Below are positions 20,942 through 32,580 of a DNA stretch of 39,456 nucleotides, in pieces. Within the stretch, counting starts at the first letter, position 1, and every line of letters begins with the position of its first letter. Position numbers and translations under genes: made by a program. This DNA is from Ophiothrix spiculata (taxonomy: Eukaryota; Echinodermata; Ophiuroidea; Amphilepidida; Ophiotrichidae): assembly GCA_000969725.1 (NCBI GenBank), contig JXSR01S066612.1; one strand, given 5' to 3'. The notes under the pieces were generated by a model. That model made no database searches, was not told the DNA's origin, and was given only the letters and a program-made list of their open reading frames with translations.

Positions 20942-21386
20942 AATTGAGATTTATTAAAAACTTGGGAGTTGGCTAGAAATCTTAGTAATTTAAGATCCAG
21001 TTTTTGATAACCAGATTATCTATTCATACAGATCTACTTCTAGGCAAATATTTTGACTAAATTTCTGGTCTGGATCATTTATGCAAAACTAGTTAAAATG
21101 AACAAATCAAAACTTGAAATTACAAGATATGTTATACAGACATAAAAATTGTTGTCAATTTTTATACAGTGAAACCTCCAGGTTGTGGTATAAATAGAAG
21201 ATTCTATTTGCTGACTCTAATTTGAGTTCAGTGATTGCTGATCAAGAGTGATGAAGTTTATTGATGTTATACTAATGGAAATATGCTCATGGCATATGAT
21301 TTACTGTATATTTATACTACATTACTGTGAGAATGTTATAATAGCTGCCTGATGACTAATGACTTCAAATACTTAAGACGTAGTCC
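20942..21386. other. AT-rich non-coding stretch
   Basis: Nothing recognised between the minisatellite and the hAT-like element. Confidence 0.45.
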
Positions 21387-21394
21387 TAATTTGC

Positions 21395-21859
21395 CCCAGG
21401 GGCTGCTTGAAGAAAAAAGTGGTACGCAGGCTCGTCAGAAAAAATTTCGATATAGGGTCGGATTTTGGTCCATTATCGTCGTCGACGTCTTTCGAAAAAG
21501 GGGTGCCTTTTTAGGGTAACTTTCGACATTAAGAGTCATCTTTTTACGATATGGTCGACTTTAGTGTCACTTTTTCGCCAGCTATTCTGAAATTCAAAGA
21601 AATACTACAGTTAAGGTTTCCAATGTATTATATTAATGTATTCTATGGCAGTAAAAAGTGCTTTACGCTGTTGACGGTCCACTTCAGTGTGTTACGCCAT
21701 GGGTAAATTTTAGTGTATTACCACATTTAGGGGTATGATTTTTGATATTTTACGCCATTAAGGGTTGGAATTTGCTGTACATGATTACGACATTTAGGGT
21801 TTGATTTTGAGGTGCTCTGACGAGCATGTGTACCACTTTTTTCTTCAAGTGCCCCCTGG
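21395..21859. mobile_element. 465-bp hAT-type non-autonomous element
   Basis: A perfect 8-bp duplication, TAATTTGC, flanks it at 21387-21394 and 21860-21867. The ends CCAGGGGCTGCTTGAAGAAA and TTTCTTCAAGTGCCCCCTGG are inverted with few mismatches, and the match runs about 44 bp to CTCGTCAG. Terminal CAGGG and an 8-bp target duplication are hallmarks of the hAT superfamily. The interior has CG-containing strings and phrases such as CATTTAGGG repeated, and no transposase frame. Confidence 0.88.
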
Positions 21860-21867
21860 TAATTTGC

Positions 21868-22943
21868 TGTCTAAGTGACATCCTAATCTGTTTCAATTAT
21901 CTCGGCAACTGTTCAAACATAGACGTGGCATCAATTTGAATTACCCCGCTAACTGCCGTCCTGTTGACAATAAACGAAGGTCAGATCATCTCCAATAGTT
22001 ATATTATTTAAGTAAAGTGTATTACTAAAGTCTTATCTGGTTAAGACTATGTAACCCACTGTGAGCTGTGTATAGTAAGAACGGTTTTCGGGGCTTCCCA
22101 GACTATTACATAATCACTTCGACAGCAAAAATCGATGGACTTAAGACATACTATGAATTTACCAATAATATACTGACAATTTATTTCACCGTTTTCTATG
22201 AACTTCTATTCGTCAGTTTTCCAAACAGTGGCCTTAAGAAAATTCATATAATATGGTCAAATAACTATTGGTGTGCTGCTTGTCATGTATGGAGTAATGC
22301 ATAACTCAAGTTTAGCTGATGAGGTAAATACCAAGTGGCAGCTTTTATGATATGATTATCTCTGCATGGCTATAGACAGCTTCCCAGCATGTATAAAGTG
22401 AATACACCAATACTTGGCTGTTATCTGGTATGTCCTATCCATAAATAGATTATATATGGATGAATCTTCACTGCTGTCAGAGACATCATTAAGATGGAGT
22501 TGATTGGTGGTTAAGGCTGGTAGCTTTATTGGTATCCCATGAGGTAAATGTAGTGTATTGCTCTACAAAGGTAGATGGATTACCAAGGACATGGGCTGTT
22601 TAGGGATAAATTGTTTGGACAGTGGCTTGCTGCTATGTTGGTGTTACCTTAAACCATTCACTTGCTGTGTTAATGCTATCGTCAAGCGATGGTACAGGCA
22701 ATCATCTTATGTTGGACAATTATAGTTTGTGCAACTGATTTTGTATAACATTAAGCTGACAAATTTTCTGTGTTCTAAAAGTTGAATTCCATGTTCTTTG
22801 CCGTGAAAAAAATATCATGTGCATGTCAGAAGTGGATATAGCGTTTAAATTTGAAAGATACGAGTTTAAACGAAAAATAGTGATGGATTTAGCTTCTACA
22901 CTGCAGAAGTTTACTGAGCCAATGTTCTACTGTGCTCTTCTTC
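21868..22943. other. AT-rich non-coding stretch
   Basis: No supported gene. The 78-codon plus frame at 22068-22304 has no recognisable domain and no gene context. Confidence 0.45.
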
Positions 22944-23091
22944 TTGTTAGTTAATGATGTCAGAGGTTGTATAATGATGTCACAAGAACTTAAGTTCATA
23001 TATAGCCCTGCCCCTCTTAGAGCAAGGTATCCCAGACAGGATCTAAGTCCAGACTTCAGTTCTTGGTTCTAATTTAGTCATTAACTAACAA
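22944..23091. repeat. 148-bp interval bounded by a 14-bp inverted repeat
   Basis: TTGTTAGTTAATGA and TCATTAACTAACAA are exact reverse complements. The inside contains AATGATGTCA twice in the left part. No target duplication is seen. It may be a small MITE or chance AT-rich symmetry. Confidence 0.4.
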
Positions 23092-23529
23092 CAACTCCTA
23101 AGATAAACTGGCAGCATTTGCCCTCAATATTGACCTAAGATGACCTTTAGATTGTATAAGAGCATTATATAATGTAGGTAGTTCTCAGTTTCAACTTTTA
23201 CTGATGCCAAATTTGACATACCATAACTTGACTTGTGGATGTCAGGTAAAGTACATCGAGGTGTCATTTTAATCCTTATAACATGGACTTTGCAAATATG
23301 TGAAAAAGTGAAATGACTAGTCACTGACTTTATGGCTGCTTTGAGATGGACAGTTGCACACCACTGCCAGGGTATTTGTTTGTATTGCAGAGTTGACTTC
23401 CTCATCAAGTTCCTGTCCACAATGAAACATCAGCTGTGCTGCAGCATTTTGTATTACAGTCTACTGCGGATCAAAGTCACATAAAGGAAAAAACTGTGCT
23501 AGCTTTGCTATAACATGCTGCATTGGTAA

Positions 23530-23852
23530 CCCCGGAGGGGGGGGGGGGTTACTCAATTTGGTTATGGTAGGGGTGTGCTGCTGGGAAATGTGAAGTACTA
23601 CCGATGTATATACTAATTTTCAAGAAAAAGGGACACATCCATATACTAATTTGGTGCAAATTTAGGCTGATTTTTGTTTGAAATTTAAAAAAAATCCAAA
23701 ATTTGTGCCATTTTGGTGCAGTAAATTTGGAAAAACATCAACTAACACAAAAAGGACCCATACCAAACAGCCTGAATTTGCTACCCAAGTTTGCGGCACA
23801 TCCCTGTAATCACTTCTGTACTAGGTACCCCCCCCCCCCCCCCCCTCCCCGG
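23530..23852. mobile_element. 323-bp element with G-run ends
   Basis: The left end is CCCCGGA followed by a run of G; the right end is a run of C followed by TCCCCGG, so the termini are inverted. The flanks are ATTGGTAA (23522-23529) and ATTGGCAA (23853-23860), an 8-bp target duplication with one mismatch. The interior has no frame. An 8-bp duplication would fit a hAT-type origin, but the termini are unlike the element at 21395. The lengths of the G and C runs are likely unstable. Confidence 0.68.
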
Positions 23853-23860
23853 ATTGGCAA

Positions 23861-24869
23861 TAAGAGAAATATCTGACTATGTCTGCTCACTCTAATTAGT
23901 ACTGATTTTGAGAAATGTTCATTTTAAGGTCCTCCGATAGAATTAGGAAAGACCTTATGTCAGCCTGATTTGTGTATGTGGGTATCTGTCTGCCTATGTG
24001 TGGGACAGGGGTGTCTGTGAAGCATTTGGCATACTTTTGGTTGTCACATTTTGAGCATGTAATGAGAGAATGACACTAGGAGGGCACCTTTTAGAAAGTT
24101 TTTGTGTAGACCATTGAATTTGGTCAGATTTAAGATCACACTATGATTTTAAATGAAATTTTTTTCTGTCATTGAGTGTTTGGTTCCAACAGTAAAAAGC
24201 TGTTGTGAATTAGTGTATCTTGCAATGCATAGGTTTGGATGGGAGGCATTTTCATTTTCATTTCTCTGCAATAAAAAAAAATACTTACAAATGAAATGTT
24301 TAAAAATAATGCATATTAATCATAAGTGAAAGATTAAAATAAAATGATCTGAAATTATATAAATTTCTGAATGGATTTGAAAAAATCTGTGGCATTGAGT
24401 TCACTATATACAAGGTAGATAAGTGCATGTTACTTCCTGGCTCAAGTTCCTGTTGTAATGTATGTTATATCATTCTAGTAGATGTATATGCATATGCTCA
24501 TGTCTTGCTGATAGAATTAGATATTAATAAATATCATCGTGACCACTTAACTGAGTTGAAGAATATTAAGCTTGGATAATATTATTTTTGATGGATCCTT
24601 GAAGATGTGTTCGGATTAAAGGTTGGTTAAAATTAAGTGTTTGTATGTATGAGCTTGTATGTATGTAACCGAGGGATTAAATATGTGTGTCGCCATTTGA
24701 GATAAAACTTAATTAACCAGAATTAGAAAATAGTTTGATAGGGCAATCAGTGGCCTAATTTTGTGGGGAATGGTACTGCATCCGTGTAGCTATTATATTG
24801 GGAGGGAGGGGAAGTAGGGAGGGGCAAAGGTACCCAGAGATAATTAGGGAAAAGGCAGATATACTACAT
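23861..24869. other. AT-rich non-coding stretch
   Basis: No supported gene or repeat before the truncated MITE. Confidence 0.45.
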
Positions 24870-25034
24870 ACACATGCATTAGTATAGGAAAGCACGCATG
24901 TGCTTTTAATCCATTTTTCTGTGGTAAAACAAGTTTTTTTCAAAATACACTTGAAAACACTTAAATAGTCACATTCCTTTATTTTAGACTGTTTTTATTC
25001 AAAGCCATTCTGATCAAAATATTATAGTATTTCT
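24870..25034 (-). mobile_element. MITE family A, copy 3 (truncated, inverted)
   Basis: It matches the left half of copies 1 and 2 in reverse orientation: CATGCATTAGTATAGGAAAG, CACTTGAAAACACTT and the terminus TTATAGTATTTCT followed by TTAA (25035-25038). Homology stops near 24870, so the other end is lost. The short minus frame that begins within it is not a gene. Confidence 0.75.
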
Positions 25035-26112
25035 TTAAAGGGTTAGCATATTAGTATTATTACCCAGATATACAGATGGATTATAAAATAGTGCTGCAAA
25101 ACAAAGATATTGTGCACAGCTATGTCAAATTTCTAATCATGTCAGTAAAAAGCAAAGAAAATTGAAAAGAAACAGACAGAACAATCTAATTATCTTTTTT
25201 AAAAAAGTGAAAGACTTGAAAACCTTGGTTTTTTTTTAGGATTTGTCATTTTGAAAGCTACATTTAAAAAGTATGTGTACTTTTTTGAGTCTCATTTTCA
25301 TTGAACCAAAAAGTATTCACCACCAATAATAAAATGACGGGCTGCATCACTAATAAGCTTTTTAAAGTGACTCTGAATTTTGTACTATATAGTGCTTCCA
25401 TTAATGTGTGTCTCTGGTAATGTTACTGTCAAAATAATAATAGACTGCAAATATAGCTCAACTTTTATTGGAATTTGAAATTCAAGATGTGAAGTTTATT
25501 TGGAAGTGCATCTGATAACATGGATTTGTTTATATTGAAAATATTACTAGAATTTCCCATGATCCTCTTGCCATGTTGGATTGAGTCATTTGCAAAATAG
25601 TTGAAGCTTTGTCACAAGATATAATTGTTGTTTAAAATTCCATGGAATTTAAGTCAAAATAGCTAGGATGTCAGTATTTTATTTAAGAGTTGGAAGAAAA
25701 ATTGGAAGAAAATTTCTACACTACTGTAGAATGAAAATTGACAAGGTCTCGGTATCTGTTTCGCTTCAGGCATTAAGTTCAGTATCTTTTCTGCAATTAA
25801 CCAGAACCTATTTTCAGCACAACTCGCTGTGACGCGTCATGTGTAAGCAAGATGTTTTTATTTGGGCAGCTATCCAAACAATAATGTGGAGAGTACGAGA
25901 CGGATCTAGTTAAAGGGAAATGCCAGGAATTTTCATTCAAAATTTGATATTTGTCAATAATTACATTCCAAGCCATTAATTCACCATTTATTCATTGTGT
26001 TCCTCTTTTGGAAGAATGATTTGTATTGGAGAAACATTTTGAAGTTGAACATCCTGTAGACCCTGGTCTGTTCTTGGTTAGTAGTTTGGCTTAAACTGTT
26101 TTTGTGTTGCCA
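25035..26112. other. AT-rich non-coding stretch
   Basis: No gene, RNA or repeat recognised. Confidence 0.45.
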
Positions 26113-26238
26113 TAACCCTAACGGACCCTAGTACTAAAAAGTACTATCGGATAAAATCAAGAAAATAGTCTAAGTCGCATTACGTCACAGACAGGAGATA
26201 TATGTAGGCACCGAATCGCTGCCAGGCAGCGCCCGCCC

Positions 26239-26307
26239 CGTGGCTTGGTATTGCTTGACTTTGGATTGGGACGCGAGAGGTCCCGGGTTCGAGTCCTGCG
26301 TTCGAAT
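26239..26307 (+). other. tRNA-like pseudo-sequence (tRNA-Pro-like)
   Basis: The 3' half reads GCGAGAGGTCCCGGGTTCGA, the same as the variable and T-arm region typical of eukaryotic tRNA-Pro, and a TTTGG string precedes it at the anticodon position. The 5' half (TGGCTTGGTA) is only loosely A-box-like, extra bases separate TTTGG from GCGAG, and the acceptor arms do not pair. It is probably a tRNA-derived pseudogene or SINE head. It is framed by an inverted pair AACCCTAAC (about 26114) and GTTAGGGTT (about 26370). The minus frame 26157-26363 is its shadow. Confidence 0.45.
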
Positions 26308-26387
26308 GAGGCAAAATAGCCATTTTTTATAGAGGAATTTCCAAGAAGATAGGTTTTAAACAACCCAGGGTTAGGGTTAAGAGGTAC

Positions 26388-27383
26388 CTACATGTACATG
26401 TCCAACTTGTCCACACATGTGTGTTGATAAATTTTTTTAAGGTTTTGTTTTTTGCCTCTTAACTTCTGCAGACTTTTTGTGGACCTTAACCAAACTTGGG
26501 CCGTAGGTACAATTAACATTTAATTATGAGGTCGTAGATCACTTACCAAAGGTCATATGAGGTCAAGATATAGTTAAGAGGATCATGAGAACCACTTCCT
26601 CAGGTGACACTTCAAGATATGCTGATCTATGTGTTTGTGTCCCTAAGAACCAGCCTATATACCAGTTACATATTAATGATTTTGAGACTTATATCTGATC
26701 AAAAGCTGCAAAAACCAAGCTTTAAAAATAAAGAATTACATGTGATGATTTCTTAAAAATGCACCATCCAAATAATCAAAAATAGAGCAAAAACCATACA
26801 ATACTTTTTAATATTAGTTGGAATTCTTACATACAAATCTTTCTTCATAGACAGTCATATATGGTAATGGAACTAATTATAATTAAAGTCTGTTGGAATG
26901 AAACTCTGCAGAATCAGTCGGTGTAGCTTGCTTGCAGGGCTGTCTTAGATGTTGTGTCCATGCTTGATTTTTGTTAGCCATTGGAAGCCAGGCACTGGCT
27001 GAAGTATTGTTGAAGATGCCTCTGCTTCCAATTGTCCCTACAATAATGGAAGGGGCTTCTAATTAGGTAATGAATTACATTTGCTGGTAACAAAATCTGA
27101 GAGGGCCATTAAAATAAGTTTTTTTGAAACGATTGATCTACCATATTACATGAATACATTTGTTACTTTATATTCTATTTTGCACATTTGCATTTTCACT
27201 TATTAGATGGTTCATGATAGACTTATGGATTACTATTTTTACTTGTGTGAATACATGTATATTAAAAAATAATAAGAATAAGAATTTATGACCAACAAAA
27301 TATTTTTGCATTGATTCATTTTTGTTCTACGTACATATCACATCAATTTGTGATTGAAATATTGGGAGTTCAAGCCGTGTGAT
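26388..27383. other. AT-rich non-coding stretch
   Basis: Nothing recognised up to the LINE 2 tail. Confidence 0.45.
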
Positions 27384-28570
27384 GTTTAGTTTAGTTTAGT
27401 TTTTATTTGGCATCACAACATAATACAGAAGATAACAAAGCACACAAGTATGAAAATATAATTTGACATTCAATAAATTACATATCACAATGCCATCCCA
27501 AACTGGAACGGCCAGCATACCACAACACCAAAAGTTGCAAGGCCAGGATAGCCCATAAAAGCCCAGCTACATGTGCAGGCTTATTTCCAATGGGGTCCTA
27601 AAACAACAAACGGGCCATGGACGTGGAGTAACAGAGAACAAAAATGGCATTGGACAATAATAAGCCTACAAACGTATAAAATCTGCAGATTCCTGCTTCA
27701 GGGCGCAATCAGCCAGGTGATTTTTTACAGCCTTTTTAAATTCCACCTTCCTGCTCATGGTTTGGATTTGTGGCGGCAGGGCGTTCCAGTCTAAGATGGC
27801 ATTGTAGTAAAATGACTTGGAAGCAATTCCTTTGACTCTAGGAACAATAAAATTGAAATTGCTTGACCTAGTACGGTGGGAATGAGCACTTGTGGTTCTT
27901 ATGAAATTGTTAGTTAGGTACGGAGCACCAATACCATTGAAGATATTAAATACATGGTTAAGTCTTAACTGTTTGGCACGGTCCTGGGTATTAAGGAGTC
28001 GAATTGAATTACGATTAAATTGATCAATGTGTGTCCTTGGGGACAAATTCAAAATGAAGCGAACTATTTTGTTTTGGGTGACTTGTAATTTGTGTCTGGC
28101 CCTGGTATTGATACCAGCAAACCATGCTGAACAGCAATAATCAAGGTGACATTGGATCAGAGCTGAACACAGATTTTTACGTAAGGTTTGATTCAGGTAA
28201 CTAGAATGCCTATAAAGAAACTTGATACGACCAACAACTTTTTTGACAAGATCGTCCACTAATTTGTCCCCAGAGACTGTTTGATCAATTGTTACTCCAA
28301 GATAGTTGATACAATCTTGGGAGGTGATAACTTTCCCATCATAATTGATGTTAAAATCAGTTGCTCGTTTTAATTTAATATGAGAACCAAATAAAATGCA
28401 TTCAGTCTTGCCAACATGTAGAGACAGTTGATTGTCAATAAGCCAATGATTACAAGATTCCAAATCTTTACTGATGATAAGTAAAGGAAAGGCACATTTT
28501 TTGTTTGATAGCTGAACCACAACATGCACGATATTGTTAGTCTGCCTTATGTGCATTCATTTGGCTGGTG
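27384..28570 (-). mobile_element. 5'-truncated CR1/L2-like LINE (LINE 2)
   Basis: On the minus strand: a reverse transcriptase remnant, about 265 bases of 3' UTR, AATAAA, then a tail of three AACTA pentamers (27384-27400). The left break is close to the YxDD region, where a trace of the box survives out of frame (around 28534-28548). No endonuclease or ORF1 remains. The C-terminal layout, with YLG, a Y/F-rich SFYYNAILDWNALP block and a final HL helix, is that of the CR1/L2 group. Confidence 0.9.
27666..28556 (-). pseudogene. LINE 2 ORF2 fragment: reverse transcriptase thumb and C-terminus
   Basis: 296 open codons from the end of a LINE reverse transcriptase. Residues 42-58 (NQLSLHVGKTECILFGS) match the motif-D region, residues 84-88 (NYLGV) motif E, and residues 248-264 (SFYYNAILDWNALPPQI) the conserved C-terminal block of CR1/L2-type proteins. 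The first methionine is not the native start: the YADD box just before it is damaged by a small deletion that shifts the frame. It is catalytically dead. Its sequence and zinc-free C-terminus separate it from the LINE 1 fragment, so two LINE lineages are present. Confidence 0.88.
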
Positions 28571-28888
28571 TTCTTATTAATAGTAGTCTGGCGACCATTT
28601 TGAAAAAACTTACCACAGCCTACTATTCATTCTTTTCCTAAATTGTTATAGAAATGAATTATTTTTGAAATACTAGATAACATTGTTGCATGAGCATAAC
28701 AGACTGTCCTTTAATTTCAACCATTTTGATAATAATTATGGTACTCCGGCAAGAAATAGGTAATTTGACCAGGAATGAGGCTATCCAGTCAGTTAAGGGC
28801 TATTGCTTGCAGAACTTGCAGAAAAATGTAAGATGCGTATTGTGTTGTAGTTAAGTATTTGTAATGCGTGACCAGAACACAGGGGGGG
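28571..28888. other. AT-rich non-coding stretch
   Basis: No gene or repeat recognised. It ends at a G-run. Confidence 0.4.
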
Positions 28889-29382
28889 GGGGTCACTACA
28901 CGCACTTGCGCTGTTGTTTGAACCCAATAGAAATAGGGACATTTTATTTCCAAGTGTCAAATAAGATGGCGCTATTCATGAAACTCATTTCTGGATGTAG
29001 AAGAGATATGCTGGTGTGTACTACAGAAATTAGATATGCAAATGAAGCATATGACGTCAAGAAAATTTTATTTATCATTTTTAGCCACAATCTTTACAGA
29101 TCAAACAACATAATCAATAATCAAATATAATCAATTATTTGAAATATGTATAGTGCCCTCATTTTTGCACAATTTTACAAAAAATACCAATAAATGAGCT
29201 AAAAAATAACACAATTTCAACCAAAATGAAATAAAACTTTAAGAATGGGTTCAAAACTTTAGTATGCAACAAAGTGCAGTTATTTATACTGCTTTTTCAA
29301 CTTTCTGTGAAGAAAACATTGAATTTTTGGTTAAAAATGAATAAATGTCCATCTCAAACAACAGTGCGTGTGGCGCAATCCC
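28889..29382. mobile_element. possible ~500-bp degenerate inverted-repeat element
   Basis: The left side, after a G-run, contains ACACGCACTTGCGCTGTTGT and later GGACATTTTATTT. The right side, read inverted, contains ACACGCACTGTTGTTTGA and GGACATTTATT. The arms align only with gaps. The interior includes an 88-codon plus frame (28864-29130) with no recognised domain. No target duplication is seen. Confidence 0.4.
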
Positions 29383-29507
29383 TTAACTTTGCTGAATTTT
29401 GAGGGTACAAATAGTCCTGTTTCCTATCTGTATTTTCTTTCATCTATGATTATTACAATCAAGTCTGGTTTGATTTTGCAATATTAAAAATTGGTAAAAA
29501 TCATCGT

Positions 29508-30069
29508 TCGTATCACACACTGGTCTATATGACATTTTTGACTTTTTTGTGTGAAAATTTGCCTGGATTGATATGTTGATGATTTCGTAATATCTACCAA
29601 GTTTCAGCTAGGTCTTAATTTAGCCTAATTAACAAGATGTAATAATTATTGGTCTATATGCATTCTATTTAAATTTAGTGCTTCACTATAACTACACTAT
29701 AACAAAAAATTATGTACATTTGTATAGCAAATAAAGCACACATTGGTCTATACAGGAAACAAACGCATCACATACCGGTCTATATGAGTTCTATATGAAT
29801 CGCGTGTATGAAAGCAGTGGTAAAAGTAAAAATAAAACTTTTCCCATAAAGATCTATAACTTTAATATCAAAATAGATAACATTAGCATATTCTATTTTC
29901 ATAATTTTATTATTGACGTGAATAATTGAAATGTTTTATATGAAGTTCAACAAAATTCATGACAATTTTCAACTACAAAATGGCTATAAAGTTTATTTTC
30001 ATCAGAAAGAAATTGAAATACGATTTTCTCAAAATGCGTGTTTCGCTAAATAGACCGGTATGTGATGTG
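29508..30069. repeat. region with repeated TGGTCTATA motifs and an inverted end
   Basis: Direct copies of (C/T)GGTCTATA occur at about 29521, 29650, 29744 and 29779, and one inverted copy (ATAGACCGG) at about 30050. The 18-base string CATCACATACCGGTCTAT at 29766-29783 has an exact inverted copy at 30050-30067. Clustered subterminal motifs with an inverted partner resemble the ends of a DNA transposon. No frame encodes a transposase; the plus frame 29959-30249 overlaps the right end and is unrecognised. Confidence 0.5.
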
Positions 30070-30270
30070 ACCAACGAAATGTACTACTTGCCTTTTATGA
30101 TATCTGCTTCCATGCAATTATCTCTGATACCTGGAGGTGTTAACAATGGTAGGAGGGGGAAGTATGTTTCGTTATGTGAGTGCAAGAAAGTTGTATCTGC
30201 AATGGCTGCCGTAAGTAATATTTATTTTACACCTTGTCACAAGATATGAAAAATCCATCAAAATGTTCCT

Positions 30271-30353
30271 GTCTTCTGTCAGTGGTTCTTGAAATGGTTC
30301 TTCAGGTGACGGTGTTACCTGAAGAACCATTTCAAGAACCACTGACCCAAGAC
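30271..30353. repeat. near-perfect hairpin, 30-bp perfect arms
   Basis: The arm at 30278-30307 (starts GTCAGTGGTTCTTGAAATGG) is the exact reverse complement of 30317-30346, with only 9 bases between. The middle bases GAC and GTT can add three pairs, leaving a 3-base loop. Outward, pairing resumes after two mismatches (GTCTT with AAGAC), giving 37-base arms. GGTTCTT occurs twice within each arm. The minus-strand frame 30172-30363 simply reads through it. Confidence 0.92.
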
Positions 30354-31015
30354 TGATGGCCATACAGTGTGCAATCCAAATTTATGACGTAAGGCAGCTA
30401 TTGCAGATATGACTTTCTTGCACTCACTTGACGGTTTGATAGTGATGATAACTAGGTCATGAAGGGAGCCTGCAGCCAGATATGATGTGAATACAGGGTG
30501 CTGTTAATAGCAGCTAATCTGGCTAATAACCAAATGCCTCATATGAGATCCTGTGTTCTTGTACTTCTTCAGTGCAAATCTTTCTGCCCACAGGCATGTG
30601 ATTACAATCGTTAAAATGTCGAATCATTCTTTATTTGCTGGTATTAACCTAAATACTGTATAGTCTTGTAAGTCAGATCTCTGTAAATCCAGTTGTACAA
30701 ACTCTGAACATCATTAGATGTAATATGTAATTACAATTATTGGAAAGTGCATTTCATTGTGATCATAAAACTGTAGGGGACCTAGATATTCATCAGTCGT
30801 AATGGACTTGTAGCCTTTTCTAATGCTTAATTCTGCATGATGATTAAGTAGATACGACCACATTTAGTGCCATTAATTTACAGCTAATTATGGCAATTTG
30901 CTGATACTATGTGTGATTACGACTCTCAGTGCATGCATTATGTATTCCATAACTAATTCGTCAGTCAGTGTGTTCTTTAACACTATAATAACAGATTCAT
31001 AAGTAAGAGGCAATG
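30354..31015. other. AT-rich non-coding stretch
   Basis: No gene recognised. The phrase ATAGCAGCTAAT near 30508 recurs near 31714, possibly from an old dispersed repeat. Confidence 0.4.
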
Positions 31016-31019
31016 TTAA

Positions 31020-31331
31020 AGCAAATCTATAAAGTGTTAAAACAAAGCGCCCCATCTCACCCATGACTTTTTGATTTTTGGCACTTACTGAGTTTGTTTT
31101 TGGTAGATATAAATACCCTCCAAACAATTTGGTTTAAATATGTTTATTTTTTCTGTTATGGCCAGTTGTTGAATGAAATTATACATGCATTAGTATAGGA
31201 AAGCATGCATGTGCTGTTTATCCTTTTTCTGGTGGCAAAACAAGTTTTTGACAAAAACGCTTGAAAACACTTCCAGATAGTCACATTTCTTCATTTTGGG
31301 ATGTTTTTGATCATAATCTTATAGTATTTCT
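31020..31331 (-). mobile_element. MITE family A, copy 4 (inverted)
   Basis: The left terminus AGCAAATCTATAAAGTG follows TTAA at 31016-31019. The right terminus ends TTATAGTATTTCT before GTAA, a mutated TTAA. The interior matches copies 1 and 2 in reverse orientation, with CATGCATTAGTATAGGAAAG shared with copy 3. The central palindrome is lost. It is about 312 bp and carries no functional frame. Confidence 0.82.
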
Positions 31332-31335
31332 GTAA

Positions 31336-32580
31336 TGTATGGAATATATGGGAATATTCTCTGTCTGTATCCTGGTCTGACTCATCAAAAGTTTTAGTAT
31401 TACTAAAGTCAGTTTATCATCTCTGAAGAAAATTTCCAGAAGACCTTCAAAATATCATGCATACCAAGGTTTGGAATTTTAGGCAATGTATATGCGTATT
31501 CAAACCAATATATACCTGCTGAAGTGGTTTGTTTAATTCCATATTGTAGTATTGCCATATACATGGATAGCAGGTAATCCTTCTTACTAGCAATGTTTAT
31601 TGCATTCTAGCCACAGGACATTGATGCTACTGATGACAATGAGTGGATCCGTTTGTTATTTACTTCCGCAGCACTTTTAGCTAATCAAAATAAGACTACA
31701 TTGGTATCGTGAATAGCAGCTAATTTCCGTAATGGCAGCTAACTTTCCAAATATATTGTTGTGTTCTATTTCACATACCATTGATGGTATTCATATAGAG
31801 GTCATACTGTAGCCTTCTGATGTACTTCCACAGCACTTTTGATATGGGGCATAATCATTGAAAATTGCCTTCTGTGAGTAACCAAAAATCCTCCATGAGT
31901 GACCTATAGCGCCAGCATTTTTAATAGTAAACAGCAACTCCCATTATGTTTATTGGTTCAATACACGTCATTATGAAAAGGGGTGCAGGGTTTAATATAG
32001 AGAAATGCTAGACTGTACGTGTTACAGTTCTTGATCATACATTGTTCAGCAAAAGTATGCACGATTGGTCACTGGTTAATTCATTCAGAATAATGCAAGC
32101 ATTCATAGTGGTAGAAAATAATGTTTCCAATTAAACACAAAAGGAATGTCAGTGGTTGGTCATAACCAGCATAATCACACCGTGTAAAATTGGCCACTGC
32201 GGGTGACCATCTGAATTTGTAAAGTCTATAAAATCGAAATATAGAGGTCAGTAATAATATTTCCATTCAATGTGGTAGTCTTAATAAGCTGAAAAATAGC
32301 ATAATCATAGCTGTAAACTTGACAATAAAGTGTCGTCCAGAAGTGACCATTGTTTTTTTCATGACATAAATAGTTAATCATGTTTTGTCCTAGTTATGGA
32401 TATAAGTAGTACGATCCATCAATAATTTTGCCGGTCACTCGATTTGTGGCTGTGTGTCAGTATACCCACCTTTCTACCAAGTACCTCCCCTGCCCAAGAG
32501 ATCAGCATAAATTACTTTGAATGAACACCAGTGAATTGTTTTCAAGATGTGTTGATATAAGCAGGTGCGTTTGTAAAAGG
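31336..32580. other. AT-rich non-coding stretch
   Basis: No supported gene. CTTCC(G/A)CAGCACTTTT occurs near 31663 and 31825 and may mark a very old duplication. Confidence 0.4.

Noticed and set aside
26157-26363. 68-codon minus frame
   Set aside because: It runs across the tRNA-like sequence and has no domain; a compositional shadow.
27573-27794. 73-codon plus-strand frame
   Set aside because: Antisense to the LINE 2 3' region; no independent support.
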